In this document: piece after piece, positions 48,934-57,576 of the stretch
How positions within the stretch are numbered: the stretch's first letter is position 1
Layout: every line of letters starts with the position of its first letter
Source: Hyphomicrobium sp.
GTDB taxonomy: Bacteria > Pseudomonadota > Alphaproteobacteria > Rhizobiales > Hyphomicrobiaceae
Reading direction: 5' to 3'
DNA length: 64,000 bases
NCBI GenBank assembly: GCA_022843145.1
Contig: JALHOF010000002.1
Coordinates: forward strand, 186,001-250,000
Notes under the pieces: model-generated
What the model saw: the letters and a program-made list of their open reading frames with translations, nothing else
Told to the model about the DNA's origin: nothing
The model's database searches: none
Translations under genes and position numbers: made by a program

Positions 48934-49367
48934 GTTTCCTCGTGGATGAAGATCTCGCAGCAAGGGTTCTGAGCCGATGGTTAGATCCCTGACATGTGCA
49001 CTGTTGTAACCGGTTCCGGCGCAGAGCGCAGCGCGCCCTCGGCGTAGGGACGCTTAGGCACTTGGGCCCCGTCGATCAGGTCAAGGTTCCGTGGCCATGA
49101 AGCGCTCGTCGTGCCCGCCGCATTTATTCTCGGGTCTGCCGACGCTCGTGCGGGCCAGGTAGGCGGCCAAGGTCGTGGCGGTGGCGCTCGCCGACGAAAT
49201 TGCGCATCGCGTGGGCAGAGGTTCGGCATGCGTGAGCGTTTTGCCGGGTACACCCAAGCAAGACACGATAGGTGAGACGCCCGACTACGCTTTCTGGGTC
49301 GCATTTTGACTTATGAGACGCATCGGTGCTAGGGTCTAGACCCATAAACAACACTTCGGGCCAGACC
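48934..49367. other. Divergent intergenic region before the serine recombinase
   Basis: About 430 bp without a believable gene. The right end contains the promoter/palindrome described at 49306-49343. A res-type recombination site could be here, but I cannot define its subsites. Confidence 0.45.
49306..49343 (+). promoter_or_regulatory. Promoter and operator-like palindrome of the recombinase gene
   Basis: TTGACT (49306-49311), an 18-bp spacer and TAGGGT (49330-49335) form a plausible promoter. The perfect 12-bp palindrome GGGTCTAGACCC (49332-49343) overlaps the -10 box, the usual place for autorepression. The recombinase ATG is 24 bp further on. Confidence 0.5.
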
Positions 49368-49916
49368 ATGTCAGCGATCTACGGTTACGCACGCGTCAGC
49401 ACGACCGACCAAGACCTCACCATCCAGAGAGCCGCACTTGAGGCGGCTGGCTGCTCAGTCATCAGGGCAGAGAAGGCTTCGGGCACAACGAGGCAGGGTC
49501 GTACCGAACTGGCCAGCATGCTGGAATTCATCAGGCCCGGGGATACGATGGTGGTGACGCGCATCGACCGCCTCGCCCGCAGCCTTCGCGACCTCCAGAA
49601 CATAGTGCATGAGCTGCGCGCCAAAGGTGCGCACCTTAAAGCGACCGAGCAGCCTATCGACACGGCGACGGCGGCGGGCAAAGCGTTCCTCGACATGCTA
49701 GGTGTTTTCGCGGAGTTCGAAACCAATCTTCGACGTGAACGCCAGCTTGAAGGGATCGAAGCCGCGAAGTCGCGCGGCGTCTACAAAGGGCGCCCCAGGA
49801 GCATCAAAGCGGAGGAGGTCAAGAAGCTGCTCGCAGACGGCATGGGAGCGACGGAAATCGCGAAGCAGCTCGGCATCAGCCGCGCCAGCGTCTATCGGCT
49901 GGCGCGCATGCCGTGA
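49368..49916 (+). CDS. Serine recombinase (resolvase/invertase family)
   Basis: 182 residues. The catalytic domain starts MSAIYGYARVSTTDQDLTIQ with nucleophile Ser11. The arginine motifs include MVVTRIDRLARSLRDLQ and AEFETNLRRERQLEGI. The C-terminal HTH is MGATEIAKQLGISRASVYRL. The length is that of Tn3-type resolvases. No transposase is adjacent, so it may be a remnant of a transposon or resolve multimers of the excised element. It marks the border between the two cargo halves. Confidence 0.93.
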   Translation: MSAIYGYARVSTTDQDLTIQRAALEAAGCSVIRAEKASGTTRQGRTELASMLEFIRPGDTMVVTRIDRLARSLRDLQNIVHELRAKGAHLKATEQPIDTATAAGKAFLDMLGVFAEFETNLRRERQLEGIEAAKSRGVYKGRPRSIKAEEVKKLLADGMGATEIAKQLGISRASVYRLARMP

Positions 49917-50281
49917 ATGGCCGCTACTGAGGGTGGAGCCGACGCAATCTGGTGATCGCCGTTCGTCGATTCTGACCCAAGGCGGTCATCGTGCCGGTGC
50001 GCAACACTTGTGTTGCAGGATTGCCGGACGGACGTGTGATGACCGCGTGCGCCGCAGCAGTCGCAGTAGGTCTCTAAAGTGGCAGGCTTGGTAGCGAATG
50101 TGCACGAGACCGCACCCGTTCTCAACGGCGGTCTTGGCGACAGGATGCCGAGGAACTTTAGGACGTCCGCTCGTGCAACGCGACCTGCAACCTCGTCCAG
50201 TTGGTGCTAGTTGGTGGACTTGCGCGCCCTGGTCGTCGGGGATAGGTCCTCGGGATGTAACACTCTCCGACGCAGGCTCAG
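49917..50281. other. Gene-free interval before the two-component genes
   Basis: About 365 bp. No gene or RNA is seen. It should contain the promoter of the sensor kinase operon. This marks the boundary to the second cargo block. Confidence 0.4.
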
Positions 50282-51904
50282 ATGATTGAGGACCGCCAAA
50301 AGCGTTTGCCGGCCGTTTCGACGGTCGTCGTGGCGATCGGATTCGTCCTTCTCTACGTCGGGGTGTCTCTCGCCGCACGGGCGCACGGCGCCGATTTCCA
50401 GTTCCTGCCCTGGGATGCAGGTATTGCACTGAGCTTTGCCCTTCTAGCCCGGATGGGGGCCCGGTGGGCGCCCCTCGTCGTTGCGGCGTCCCTGGCTGCA
50501 GCTTTTGCCCGCGCGGGCTCTGGTGGTCTATCGCCTCCGGCCGTCTGGTCGGCATGCGCGGAGGCGCTGGCGTGTTCGGCGGCAGCATTGGTGCTGCGTT
50601 CTCCCGAGGCAACCATCCCCGATCTCAATCGGGTACGGCCAGTCGTTCGGCTGTTCTTCTCGGTCGCGACCGCTTCGGCTTTGAATGGACTAGCCTCCGC
50701 CGTGGCGATGGTGACAGGCGGGGAGCCGTCGGAGTGGGAGATCGCGTTGACGAGCGGACGCAGTTTTCTCTCTTCGGCGACGGCGCTCATCATGGTGGCG
50801 CCAGTCCTGCTGATGCCGGCACTGGGTCGGCAGGAGCCTATGCGACGGCCACTGATCTCCGCAGAGACGTTCTTGCAGAGTCTCGCCCTGGCCGTTGTCT
50901 CATGGGAAGTCTTTGGCCGCTTCGTGAACGAGGAGATCCATTTCTTTTACGTGCTCTTCCTTCCGCTCGGCTGGATCGCGACCCGGCATGGGCAATCCGG
51001 TGCGGTTGTTGCGATCGCCGTCGTCTATCTCGCCCCACTCGTATCTGATTGGTTCGTGCCGCATCGGGAGCAGGCCATCATAGAACTGCAGATCCGGCTA
51101 TGCGTCCTCGGTGTCACGGCCCTGCTGATCGGCGCCATGGGCAGCGAGCGGCGGCTGACGCAGGAACGCATGTTGGCCAGGCAAGCGGAACTCGCGCATG
51201 TGCAGAGGCTGAACGTGGGATGGGAGATGGCATCGGCGCTGGCGCACGAGATCAACCAGCCGGTGACGGCGGCGATGAACTATACCCAGGCCGCACTGCG
51301 GATGATCTCGGCGCCCGCTCCGGACCTCGAACGAGTCTCCGCCGTGATGCGCAAGGGCCTCGATCAGGTCGAGCGCGTTGGACAGATCGTGCATGGCCTC
51401 AGGGATTTCATGAACAAGGGCGAGCTGCGGCTTGCGCGCACCGACATTTCGGAGACGGTGGACGACGCAATCCGGCTGGTGTCGGCGGAGGCGAGCGCAA
51501 CGGGCGTGAAGCTCGACGTAGGCGGGCTCGCGCCGCTGCCTTCGGTAATGGCCGACAAGACCCAGCTCGTGCAGATCCTGGTCAATCTGATCCGTAATGC
51601 CATTCAGGCCCTGGCGGCGGCCAGACCCGGATCGGGCGCGGTGACCGTCACCGGCCGGGTTGGGGGCAATAACGTCGAGATCATCGTCGCCGACAACGGA
51701 CCGGGCATCGCTCCCGAGATCCGTGACCGCTTGTTCACGCCGTTCGTCACGACCAAAACCAGCGGCATGGGCCTTGGGCTCTCGATCAGCCGCTCGATCG
51801 CGGAAGCGCATCACGGGCAACTCACCGTCGAAAGCCTCGCCAGCGGTGGCACGGCGTTCCATATTGTATTGCCTGCCGCAGTTCCGGAACCGCGAGATGC
51901 CTGA
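50282..51904 (+). CDS. Membrane sensor histidine kinase (MASE1-like sensor, FixL-type core)
   Basis: 540 residues. The first ~290 form about eight transmembrane helices resembling a MASE1 sensory domain (VVAIGFVLLYVGVSLAA, FLPWDAGIALSFALL, then repeated hydrophobic blocks). A short coiled linker leads to the DHp helix with phosphorylated His322 in ALAHEINQPVTAAMNYTQAAL. The ATPase follows with N-box LVNLIRNAIQAL, G1 VADNGPGIAPEI, F-box LFTPFVTTK and G2 GMGLGLSISRSI. HE-I-N-Q-P is typical of FixL-like kinases. The signal is unknown, as there is no PAS/heme domain. It overlaps the regulator by eight bases. Confidence 0.9.
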   Translation: MIEDRQKRLPAVSTVVVAIGFVLLYVGVSLAARAHGADFQFLPWDAGIALSFALLARMGARWAPLVVAASLAAAFARAGSGGLSPPAVWSACAEALACSAAALVLRSPEATIPDLNRVRPVVRLFFSVATASALNGLASAVAMVTGGEPSEWEIALTSGRSFLSSATALIMVAPVLLMPALGRQEPMRRPLISAETFLQSLALAVVSWEVFGRFVNEEIHFFYVLFLPLGWIATRHGQSGAVVAIAVVYLAPLVSDWFVPHREQAIIELQIRLCVLGVTALLIGAMGSERRLTQERMLARQAELAHVQRLNVGWEMASALAHEINQPVTAAMNYTQAALRMISAPAPDLERVSAVMRKGLDQVERVGQIVHGLRDFMNKGELRLARTDISETVDDAIRLVSAEASATGVKLDVGGLAPLPSVMADKTQLVQILVNLIRNAIQALAAARPGSGAVTVTGRVGGNNVEIIVADNGPGIAPEIRDRLFTPFVTTKTSGMGLGLSISRSIAEAHHGQLTVESLASGGTAFHIVLPAAVPEPRDA

Positions 51905-52529
51905 CCAATCCATCTACATCATCGACGACAGCGAAGAGGTGCGGGACTCGCTCGCCGTGCTGCTCGAGTCGGCCGGCTATCGCACCCGGACGTTCGCTTC
52001 GGCCCTCGAATTCCTCGGGGTGGTGCGGCTGGGATGGTTGGGATGCGTAATTGCCGATGTGCGGATGCCGGGGATGACCGGCATCGAGTTGCTGAAGGAA
52101 CTGACATTGCGCGGCATTCGCCTGCCCGTCGTCATTATCACGGCGCACGCCGACGTGCCGATGGCCGTGGCCGCGCTCAAGGCTGGTGCCGTTGACTTTA
52201 TCGAGAAGCCGTTCCGCGACGACGTGCTGCTGGCGAGCCTCAAGCCCGCGCTGGCGACACCGCCCGGTGAGGTGGGGCGCCCCGGCGGGGCCGGCCCGCA
52301 GGCCCGCCTGCGCACGCTTTCCGACCGGGAGCGCGAGGTCATGCTGCTCTTGGTCGCAGGTCACACCAACAAGGTCGTCGCCGACCGCCTCGGCATCAGC
52401 ACCCGCACGGTCGAGGTGCACCGGGCGCACATCATGGAAAAGACAGGTGCGACAAGCCTTGCCGACATGGTCCGGCTGGCTTGCCTCTATGAGGAGCCGG
52501 CATCGCCGGGCACGAAAGAACAAAGGTAG
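51897..52529 (+). CDS. FixJ-family response regulator
   Basis: 210 residues. The receiver is complete: Asp10-Asp11, phosphoacceptor Asp54 in VIADVRMPGMTG, and Lys104 in VDFIEKPF. The LuxR-type HTH is at about 140-200 (LSDREREVMLLLVAGHTNKVVADRLGISTRTVEVHRAHIMEK). It is translationally coupled to the sensor kinase. The likely targets are the Usp/TauE genes that follow, since inverted repeats lie between them. Confidence 0.93.
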   Translation: MPDQSIYIIDDSEEVRDSLAVLLESAGYRTRTFASALEFLGVVRLGWLGCVIADVRMPGMTGIELLKELTLRGIRLPVVIITAHADVPMAVAALKAGAVDFIEKPFRDDVLLASLKPALATPPGEVGRPGGAGPQARLRTLSDREREVMLLLVAGHTNKVVADRLGISTRTVEVHRAHIMEKTGATSLADMVRLACLYEEPASPGTKEQR

Positions 52530-52538
52530 GCTAGCTGT

Positions 52539-52596
52539 CTACGTAGTCTCCACAATAGCGGCGACTCTCATATTCAACTACCCGCATATGTGTAGT
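52539..52596 (+). promoter_or_regulatory. Inverted-repeat operator candidates upstream of the Usp-TauE genes
   Basis: CTACGTAG (52539-52546, perfect palindrome) and ACTAC-N10-GTAGT (52577-52596) share the CTAC/GTAG half-site. They sit 80-140 bp upstream of the first Usp gene, and the FixJ-type regulator gene is immediately before. Half-site sharing is visible. Binding is inferred. Confidence 0.5.
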
Positions 52597-52678
52597 CCCA
52601 GACGGGACGCCACGCCACCCGCTTCCCTGTCGTCGCTCTTCGCAGCGCGCTTCGGTCCGGTTGGCCGGAGGGAAGCCG

Positions 52679-53128
52679 ATGTCCTCCTATCATCGTGTGC
52701 TGTCCGTCGTGGATTCGTCCGACGGGGCCTCTCATGTCATTCGCCGCGCGGCGCTAATGGCGCGACTGTGCGGCGCCACGCTCGCGGTTGCGAGTGTGGC
52801 CGATGCTCCGCCGGGCGGCGACGACTCCATCCATTCGCGCCTCGCCTTTATCGGAGAGGCGACACGCCGCGCCGAGAAGCTGGCCGGCAAGGCCGGCGCC
52901 AGCGATTTCGAGGTGCTCATCAGCGAGCGTGATCGGCATGCGCTGTCTGCCGTGGTCGGCTCTTGGCTGCCGGATCTGGTGGTGGTTTCAGCCAGCGATC
53001 CGCGTGGCCTCACGGGATGGCTCGATAGCCTGCGCGGGGGCTCTTCTTCTATCGACGTCCTGAAGGTCGAGCCGGAAGGACCGGGCATCGGCCGTCGCAT
53101 GGCCAACGCGCTGGCGGGATTGTTCTGA
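52679..53128 (+). CDS. Universal stress protein, single domain, degenerate nucleotide loop
   Basis: 149 residues from ATG 52679, preceded by GGAGGGAAG. The N-terminal strand-loop YHRVLSVVDSSDGASHVIRRAALMARLCGATLAVASV is typical of UspA. The C-terminal glycine loop reads VVSASDPRGLTGWLDSLRGGSSSIDVL instead of the G-x2-G-x9-G(S/T) ATP loop, so it probably does not bind ATP. Its stop shares a base with the TauE start, so they are coupled. Confidence 0.8.
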   Translation: MSSYHRVLSVVDSSDGASHVIRRAALMARLCGATLAVASVADAPPGGDDSIHSRLAFIGEATRRAEKLAGKAGASDFEVLISERDRHALSAVVGSWLPDLVVVSASDPRGLTGWLDSLRGGSSSIDVLKVEPEGPGIGRRMANALAGLF

Positions 53129-54282
53129 TGGCCGAGATCAGTAGCGGCCATCGCGCCAGGTCAGGGGAGGTGGTCGACATGGCCGTCAGTGCGGAACCAA
53201 CTATGGCTGCGGACAGCAGGCCTTCGCTCGCATCGGCTGCGCGGCAGTCCGGCGGCTACAGGCATCTCTTTGTTGCGGTCGAGCGGCTCGACACCTGGGC
53301 TCAGCGTGATCCGCGACGTGCCAGATCGATCTTCCTCGGCAGCCTGCTGCTCAACGTCGTGCTGCTGCTGGCGCTGGCGCACGCCGCAGGCCTAGTACCG
53401 AAACTCTCGCATTGGCTCGCTCTCGATAGCGGGCCGCTGCCGTGGTGGGTCTGGTCGCTGCTGCTGTTCATCGCCACCTTCACGTTGGGAACCGTTGCGG
53501 TGCTCGGCGGCATCGGCGGCGGCGTGCTGTTCGTGCCCATCGTCGGCGGATTCTTCCCGTTCCATATCGACTTCGTGCGCGGCGCCGGCCTGCTTGTCGC
53601 GCTCGCAGGCGCACTGGCTGCGGGCCCCGCTCTGTTGCGCTCGGGCATGGCCAGCCTGAGGCTGGCGCTGCCGATGGCGCTGCTCGGCTCCGCAGCGGCC
53701 ATCGCCGGGGCCACGGTGGGCCTCGCCTTGCCGACCAACGTCGTGCAGACCTCGCTCGGCATCTGCATCCTCAGCGTCGTCGTGCTGATGTCGGTGTCCA
53801 AGAAGTCGGAGTTTCCGCAGGTCTCCAAGGCCGACGCTCTGTCATCGATGCTCGGCATCAACGGCATTTATCACGATCTCGGCTCTGGACGTGACATTCC
53901 CTGGCAGGTTCACCGGACGCCGCAGGCGTTGGTGCTCTTCATCGCGATCGGCTTTATGGCCGGCATGTTCGGGCTCGGCGCAGGATGGGCCAATGTGCCG
54001 GTGCTCAACCTCGTTCTCGGCGCGCCGCTCAAGGTCTCGGTAGCCACCTCGAGCTTCTTGCTGTCCGTTGTCGATAGCTCGGCGGCCTGGGTCTACATCA
54101 ACCGTGGCGCGGTGTTGCCGATCATCGTCGTGCCGTCGCTCGTCGGCATGATGCTTGGCGCCTTCGTTGGCGTTCGGCTCCTGCAGGTGGTCAAGGCATC
54201 GGTGATCCGTTCTTTGCTGATTGGCCTGCTGACGGTGGCGGGCTCGCGCGCGCTGCTCAAGGGCCTCGGCATCTGGGGTTGA
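53128..54282 (+). CDS. TauE/SafE family exporter
   Basis: 384 residues with eight or nine membrane helices after a ~65-residue soluble N-terminus. Two halves carry the family glycine motifs: GTVAVLGGIGGGVLFVPIVGGFF and GFMAGMFGLGAGWANVPVLNLVLGAPLKVSVATS. TauE/SafE proteins export sulfite, sulfoacetate or related organosulfonates. The substrate is unproven here. It is coupled to the Usp gene upstream and followed by a small membrane protein, which may be a partner. Confidence 0.9.
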   Translation: MAEISSGHRARSGEVVDMAVSAEPTMAADSRPSLASAARQSGGYRHLFVAVERLDTWAQRDPRRARSIFLGSLLLNVVLLLALAHAAGLVPKLSHWLALDSGPLPWWVWSLLLFIATFTLGTVAVLGGIGGGVLFVPIVGGFFPFHIDFVRGAGLLVALAGALAAGPALLRSGMASLRLALPMALLGSAAAIAGATVGLALPTNVVQTSLGICILSVVVLMSVSKKSEFPQVSKADALSSMLGINGIYHDLGSGRDIPWQVHRTPQALVLFIAIGFMAGMFGLGAGWANVPVLNLVLGAPLKVSVATSSFLLSVVDSSAAWVYINRGAVLPIIVVPSLVGMMLGAFVGVRLLQVVKASVIRSLLIGLLTVAGSRALLKGLGIWG

Positions 54283-54299
54283 GCGAGGGGAATCACGCA

Positions 54300-54821
54300 A
54301 TGGCAAATGACGAACACTCGTCCGGCCCGCCGAGCTTCGGCTCACGAGGACGTCAGCTCGGCAGCGCCGCGCGGCGGCAATTCACGGCATTCTTCAGCGG
54401 CGAGAAATACTCGTCGGACGGTCGCGCAAGTCGTGAACAGATGGCCTACGCGGAGCTGCTCGACCTCGGGATGAAGGCGGGTCTCGTCGGGATGATCGTC
54501 TGCTTCCTGCTGTACGTCAGCGGAATTGTGCCACCACACGTTCCACTGGACGAGATGCCGCGCTACTGGTCGATGCCGGTACACGAGTATCTAGAGGCGA
54601 CCAAAGTGCCGACCGGCTGGGGCTGGCTGAAGCTCGCCGGGAAGGGCGACTACCTCAATTTCTTGCCGGTTGCCTTCCTGGCGACAATCACCATAGCCTG
54701 CTACCTGCGCATCCTGCCGATGCTGAGTGCCAGGGGTGAGCGCATTTTTTCGGCCATCGTCGTTGCCGAGGTCGCCGTTCTGCTGCTTGCCGTCTCGGGC
54801 TATCTGGCCGGCGGCCATTGA
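54300..54821 (+). CDS. Small three-helix membrane protein of the TauE cassette
   Basis: 173 residues from ATG 54300, after a GAGGGGAA site. A polar ~60-residue N-terminus is followed by three hydrophobic helices: GLVGMIVCFLLYVSGIVPP, NFLPVAFLATITIACYLRIL and IFSAIVVAEVAVLLLAVSGYL. An intervening loop has conserved-looking PRYWSMPVHEYLEATKVPTG. Many TauE genes have a DUF1634 membrane partner of similar topology, but I cannot confirm that this is DUF1634. It starts 17 bp after tauE and ends 16 bp before the tandem Usp. Confidence 0.65.
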   Translation: MANDEHSSGPPSFGSRGRQLGSAARRQFTAFFSGEKYSSDGRASREQMAYAELLDLGMKAGLVGMIVCFLLYVSGIVPPHVPLDEMPRYWSMPVHEYLEATKVPTGWGWLKLAGKGDYLNFLPVAFLATITIACYLRILPMLSARGERIFSAIVVAEVAVLLLAVSGYLAGGH

Positions 54822-54837
54822 GTCGGAGCAATGCGCT

Positions 54838-55689
54838 ATGAGTGAGACGACATCCGCTGCACGCATGCAGCGCATCCTGCTTCCGACCGACGGCTCCGAG
54901 CATTCCGAAGGTGCAGTGCGAGTCGCGATCGAGGCTGCGGCCAAGTGCTCCAGCCAGCTTTTCGCGCTGACGATGGTGATTTCCAATCCCGAGGTCGAGG
55001 CGCTGGCGCCGGAGATCGTCGCCAAGGGCGAGCGTCGCGCACGCGAAATCCTCGACGGTGTCGAGGCCAAGGCCAAGGCGCGCGGAGTCACCGTCGAACG
55101 GCTCGTTCGTCACGGCCAGGACCCGGCGCATCAGATCGTCGGCCAAGCCGAGAAGCGCAACGCGGACATCATCATCATGGGGCGGCGCGGCGTGCGCGGG
55201 TTAGCGCGGATGATGGTCGGCGAGGCGACGGTCAGGGTATGCGGCCGGGCACCCTGCAGCGTCATGGTGGTGCCGCGCGACGGCCAGCTTCCGAAAAGCC
55301 GTATCCTGCTCGCGACCGATGGATCGTCGCACTCGGAGGCCGCCAGCGCACTCGCTGGTCGCTTGGCCGTGCTCTGCGGGCTTCCTGTGACGATCGTGTC
55401 GGTCATCCTGCCGAACCAGAGCGATGCCCGACGCGCGGAAGCCACGGCTGCCGTCGAGCGGATCCGATCGTCGCTGTCGAACCACGGCATCACAGCCGAG
55501 GCCACGACCGTCGAAGCTGTGCGCCCAGAAACCGGCATCATCACCACCGCCGCCGCCAAGGGCGCCGATCTCATCATCGTCGGCAGCCATGGCCGCAGCG
55601 GGCTCCTGGAGAAGGTCTTGATCGGCTCGGTCTCCGAGCGCGTGCTCGGCGATGCCTCGTGCCCGGTGCTCGTGGTTAGGTCAGCTTAG
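54838..55689 (+). CDS. Tandem universal stress protein (two UspA domains)
   Basis: 283 residues with two UspA domains. Domain 1 is RILLPTDGSEHSEGAVRVAIEAA to GRRGVRGLARMMVGEATVRV. Domain 2 (from about residue 155) is RILLATDGSSHSEAASALAG to GSHGRSGLLEKVLIGSVSERVLGDASCPVLVV. Domain 2 keeps the G-x2-G-x9-G-S ATP loop; domain 1 ends the loop in GE. Last gene of the Usp-TauE-membrane-Usp cassette. Confidence 0.92.
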   Translation: MSETTSAARMQRILLPTDGSEHSEGAVRVAIEAAAKCSSQLFALTMVISNPEVEALAPEIVAKGERRAREILDGVEAKAKARGVTVERLVRHGQDPAHQIVGQAEKRNADIIIMGRRGVRGLARMMVGEATVRVCGRAPCSVMVVPRDGQLPKSRILLATDGSSHSEAASALAGRLAVLCGLPVTIVSVILPNQSDARRAEATAAVERIRSSLSNHGITAEATTVEAVRPETGIITTAAAKGADLIIVGSHGRSGLLEKVLIGSVSERVLGDASCPVLVVRSA

Positions 55690-56078
55690 CCGGTCAGCAT
55701 GCGCCGCCGCCATCGTAAATCCGGTCGAGCCAACCGCATCTCTTGGCCTCGACAATTGCTGACGTTACAGATCACTCGGCAGTCTCTGCGTTGGTGCAAA
55801 TTCACCCAACGGCGCTAGAAATCGAGACGCTCGGCGGGCAACTGGACCCGGCCGCATGTCGCCCAGAACAGTGCTCTTCCGATTGCATCGCAGCAAACAC
55901 ACCCCAAATTCTGCCGGGACGGCTGCACACAAGAAGCACATGCCGTCTGATCATCCGTGTCTCGGGACGGCAGGAAGTGGCCCTATGCAGAAAGTCACCT
56001 GACGGAAGCTACTGAGCGCATTGCGTCGGCGTTCTCGATCCGGATCGATGAGGGTACAGCGCTCGCGCAGCCTGGCGA
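55690..56078. other. Intergenic between Usp cassette and integrase
   Basis: About 390 bp with convergent gene ends. No gene, RNA or terminator hairpin that I can support. Confidence 0.4.
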
Positions 56079-57401
56079 CTACCAGCGTAGCCCGCTGGCC
56101 GAGCGACCCTCGACGATCTCGAGCAGACGCCGTTCCCAAAGCTCAAGCGCCCGACGCTTCTCTGCCATGTGGTCGAAAGTCGAGCGGGTCTTGTAGACGC
56201 GGTCACCGAGCGTGGCTCGCATGTCGCTCGTGTGCTGAAGAACGTGACTGCGATATTCGCTTGGGACGCCGAGAGCTGCCAGCTGGTCGACGATCAGCGA
56301 CCGCATGTCGTGGAAGCGCACTTCGTCGCCCATACCTAGACGGCGCCTCATGTCCGTGAATGCGTGCGACGGAGTTCCACGGTCGACGTGCTGATTGGGC
56401 AGGCCGTCTGCGGGGAACAGGAAAGGCGAATCTTGCGCGTCGGCCGCCGCTTCTTTCAGGATCGATAGTGCCAGCGGCGGCAAAGGCACCCGCTGGTCCT
56501 CACGGGACTTGTTGCCCTCGCGCGTGCCGGGGATGAACAGATTTGCTTCAGGGCCGTCGTCCAACTCATTCTGGCGAGCGGCAATCAGTTCGCTTACGCG
56601 CTTTCCCAGCAAGATGGCGAGCTGCAGTAGACGGCGATTAGTTTTGCTGAGTTGCCTGTGCGCTTCGCTCCACATGGCGCGAAGCTCGTCGTTCGTTGGC
56701 GCGCGATGTTGCTTGCCCTCCGGATTCCCTTCCGGGACTGGATTGTCGACGCCGCGCGTCGGGTCACGCTGAATGTAGTCTTTGTCGGCTGCATGGCCGC
56801 AAACACTTCGAATGAGTTTGAGTGCCTTGGTCGCCTGCAGCCCACGGTGGCCCTTGGTTTCGTCAGTGGTGGCGCGTCGAACCTTTTCAAGGACTGTGGC
56901 TATCTTCGCCTTCTCGAGCTGGCCGATCGGCGCGGCGCCGATGTAGGGCTCGACGTGGAGCTTGTAGATGCGCTCGTATTCCTCGCGCGTGCGCGGGCGC
57001 AGTGACTTGGGACGCGCGGGGTTGTCGAGCCATTCGGCGTAGACCTCCGCAAAAGTGGCAACGGCCTTACGCGGATCGACACCATCGACCTTGACCAAAC
57101 GCCGCCGTTCGGCGGCAAGCTCAGTCGCCCTGGCCAGGGGAATGTAGCCCTCGCGATCGTTCTCATTGAACGTGCCGAGCGTGTCGATCTTTTCGGTATC
57201 CCCGACATAGTAGCGCACCCGCCAGATGCGTTTGCCCAGTGCAGTATTGTCGGGAATGCAATCGAGCTGGAGCCCCTTGATGCCGGTGAAGGTGTATCGG
57301 GTTCGCTTGCCGCCGAGCGGCGCGAGCTTGGCAACTACACGTGGGTGCGGGGCGACTTGGGGCATGGAGGCTCTCTGCATTGCGAGCTGATCGTCTGCCA
57401 C
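56079..57401 (-). CDS. int: Tyrosine recombinase (site-specific integrase of the element)
   Basis: 440 residues (GTG 57401; ATG 57380 or 57365 are alternatives). An N-terminal arm-binding region (GKRTRYTFTGIKGLQLDCIPDNTALGKRIWRVRYYVGD, like the DUF4102 type) is followed by a core-binding SAM-like domain (ATFAEVYAEWLDNPARPKSLRPRTREEYERI). The catalytic domain shows Arg in LGKRVSELIAAR, HDMR, LQHT and the nucleophile Tyr in DRVYKTRSTF. Located 176 bp inside the right att site and reading inward, as expected for the integrase of this element. Confidence 0.93.
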   Translation of the reverse strand: MADDQLAMQRASMPQVAPHPRVVAKLAPLGGKRTRYTFTGIKGLQLDCIPDNTALGKRIWRVRYYVGDTEKIDTLGTFNENDREGYIPLARATELAAERRRLVKVDGVDPRKAVATFAEVYAEWLDNPARPKSLRPRTREEYERIYKLHVEPYIGAAPIGQLEKAKIATVLEKVRRATTDETKGHRGLQATKALKLIRSVCGHAADKDYIQRDPTRGVDNPVPEGNPEGKQHRAPTNDELRAMWSEAHRQLSKTNRRLLQLAILLGKRVSELIAARQNELDDGPEANLFIPGTREGNKSREDQRVPLPPLALSILKEAAADAQDSPFLFPADGLPNQHVDRGTPSHAFTDMRRRLGMGDEVRFHDMRSLIVDQLAALGVPSEYRSHVLQHTSDMRATLGDRVYKTRSTFDHMAEKRRALELWERRLLEIVEGRSASGLRW

Positions 57402-57414
57402 TGTTCGCGAGTTC

Positions 57415-57446
57415 TGTCACGCCCTGGTCACGCCTAAGTCTGTCGC
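57415..57446 (+). repeat. Right copy of terminal direct repeat (possible integrase arm site)
   Basis: Matches 34437-34468 at 29 of 32 positions, with GTCACGCC twice. It sits 13 bp upstream of the integrase start and 131 bp from the right att core, so integrase binding could also repress its own gene. Confidence 0.75.
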
Positions 57447-57576
57447 ATAGAGAAGTCTGGTGTCCTCCAAAGTCCCTGAGCTTCGAGCTTCAACATGCTG
57501 CTTTTACATCGTTTTGCGTGGACTCGGAGGGACAAGTGGGGTCACTGAGATTCATCAGCGATCTCGGCTGCGCCGA

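Noticed and set aside
55743-56015. A 90-codon frame between the tandem Usp and the integrase
   Set aside because: No ribosome site or recognisable content, and convergent gene ends make non-coding DNA more likely.
34392-57576. Integrative conjugative element or prophage
   Set aside because: No relaxase, VirB/VirD4-type, capsid, terminase or tail genes are visible in the interval.
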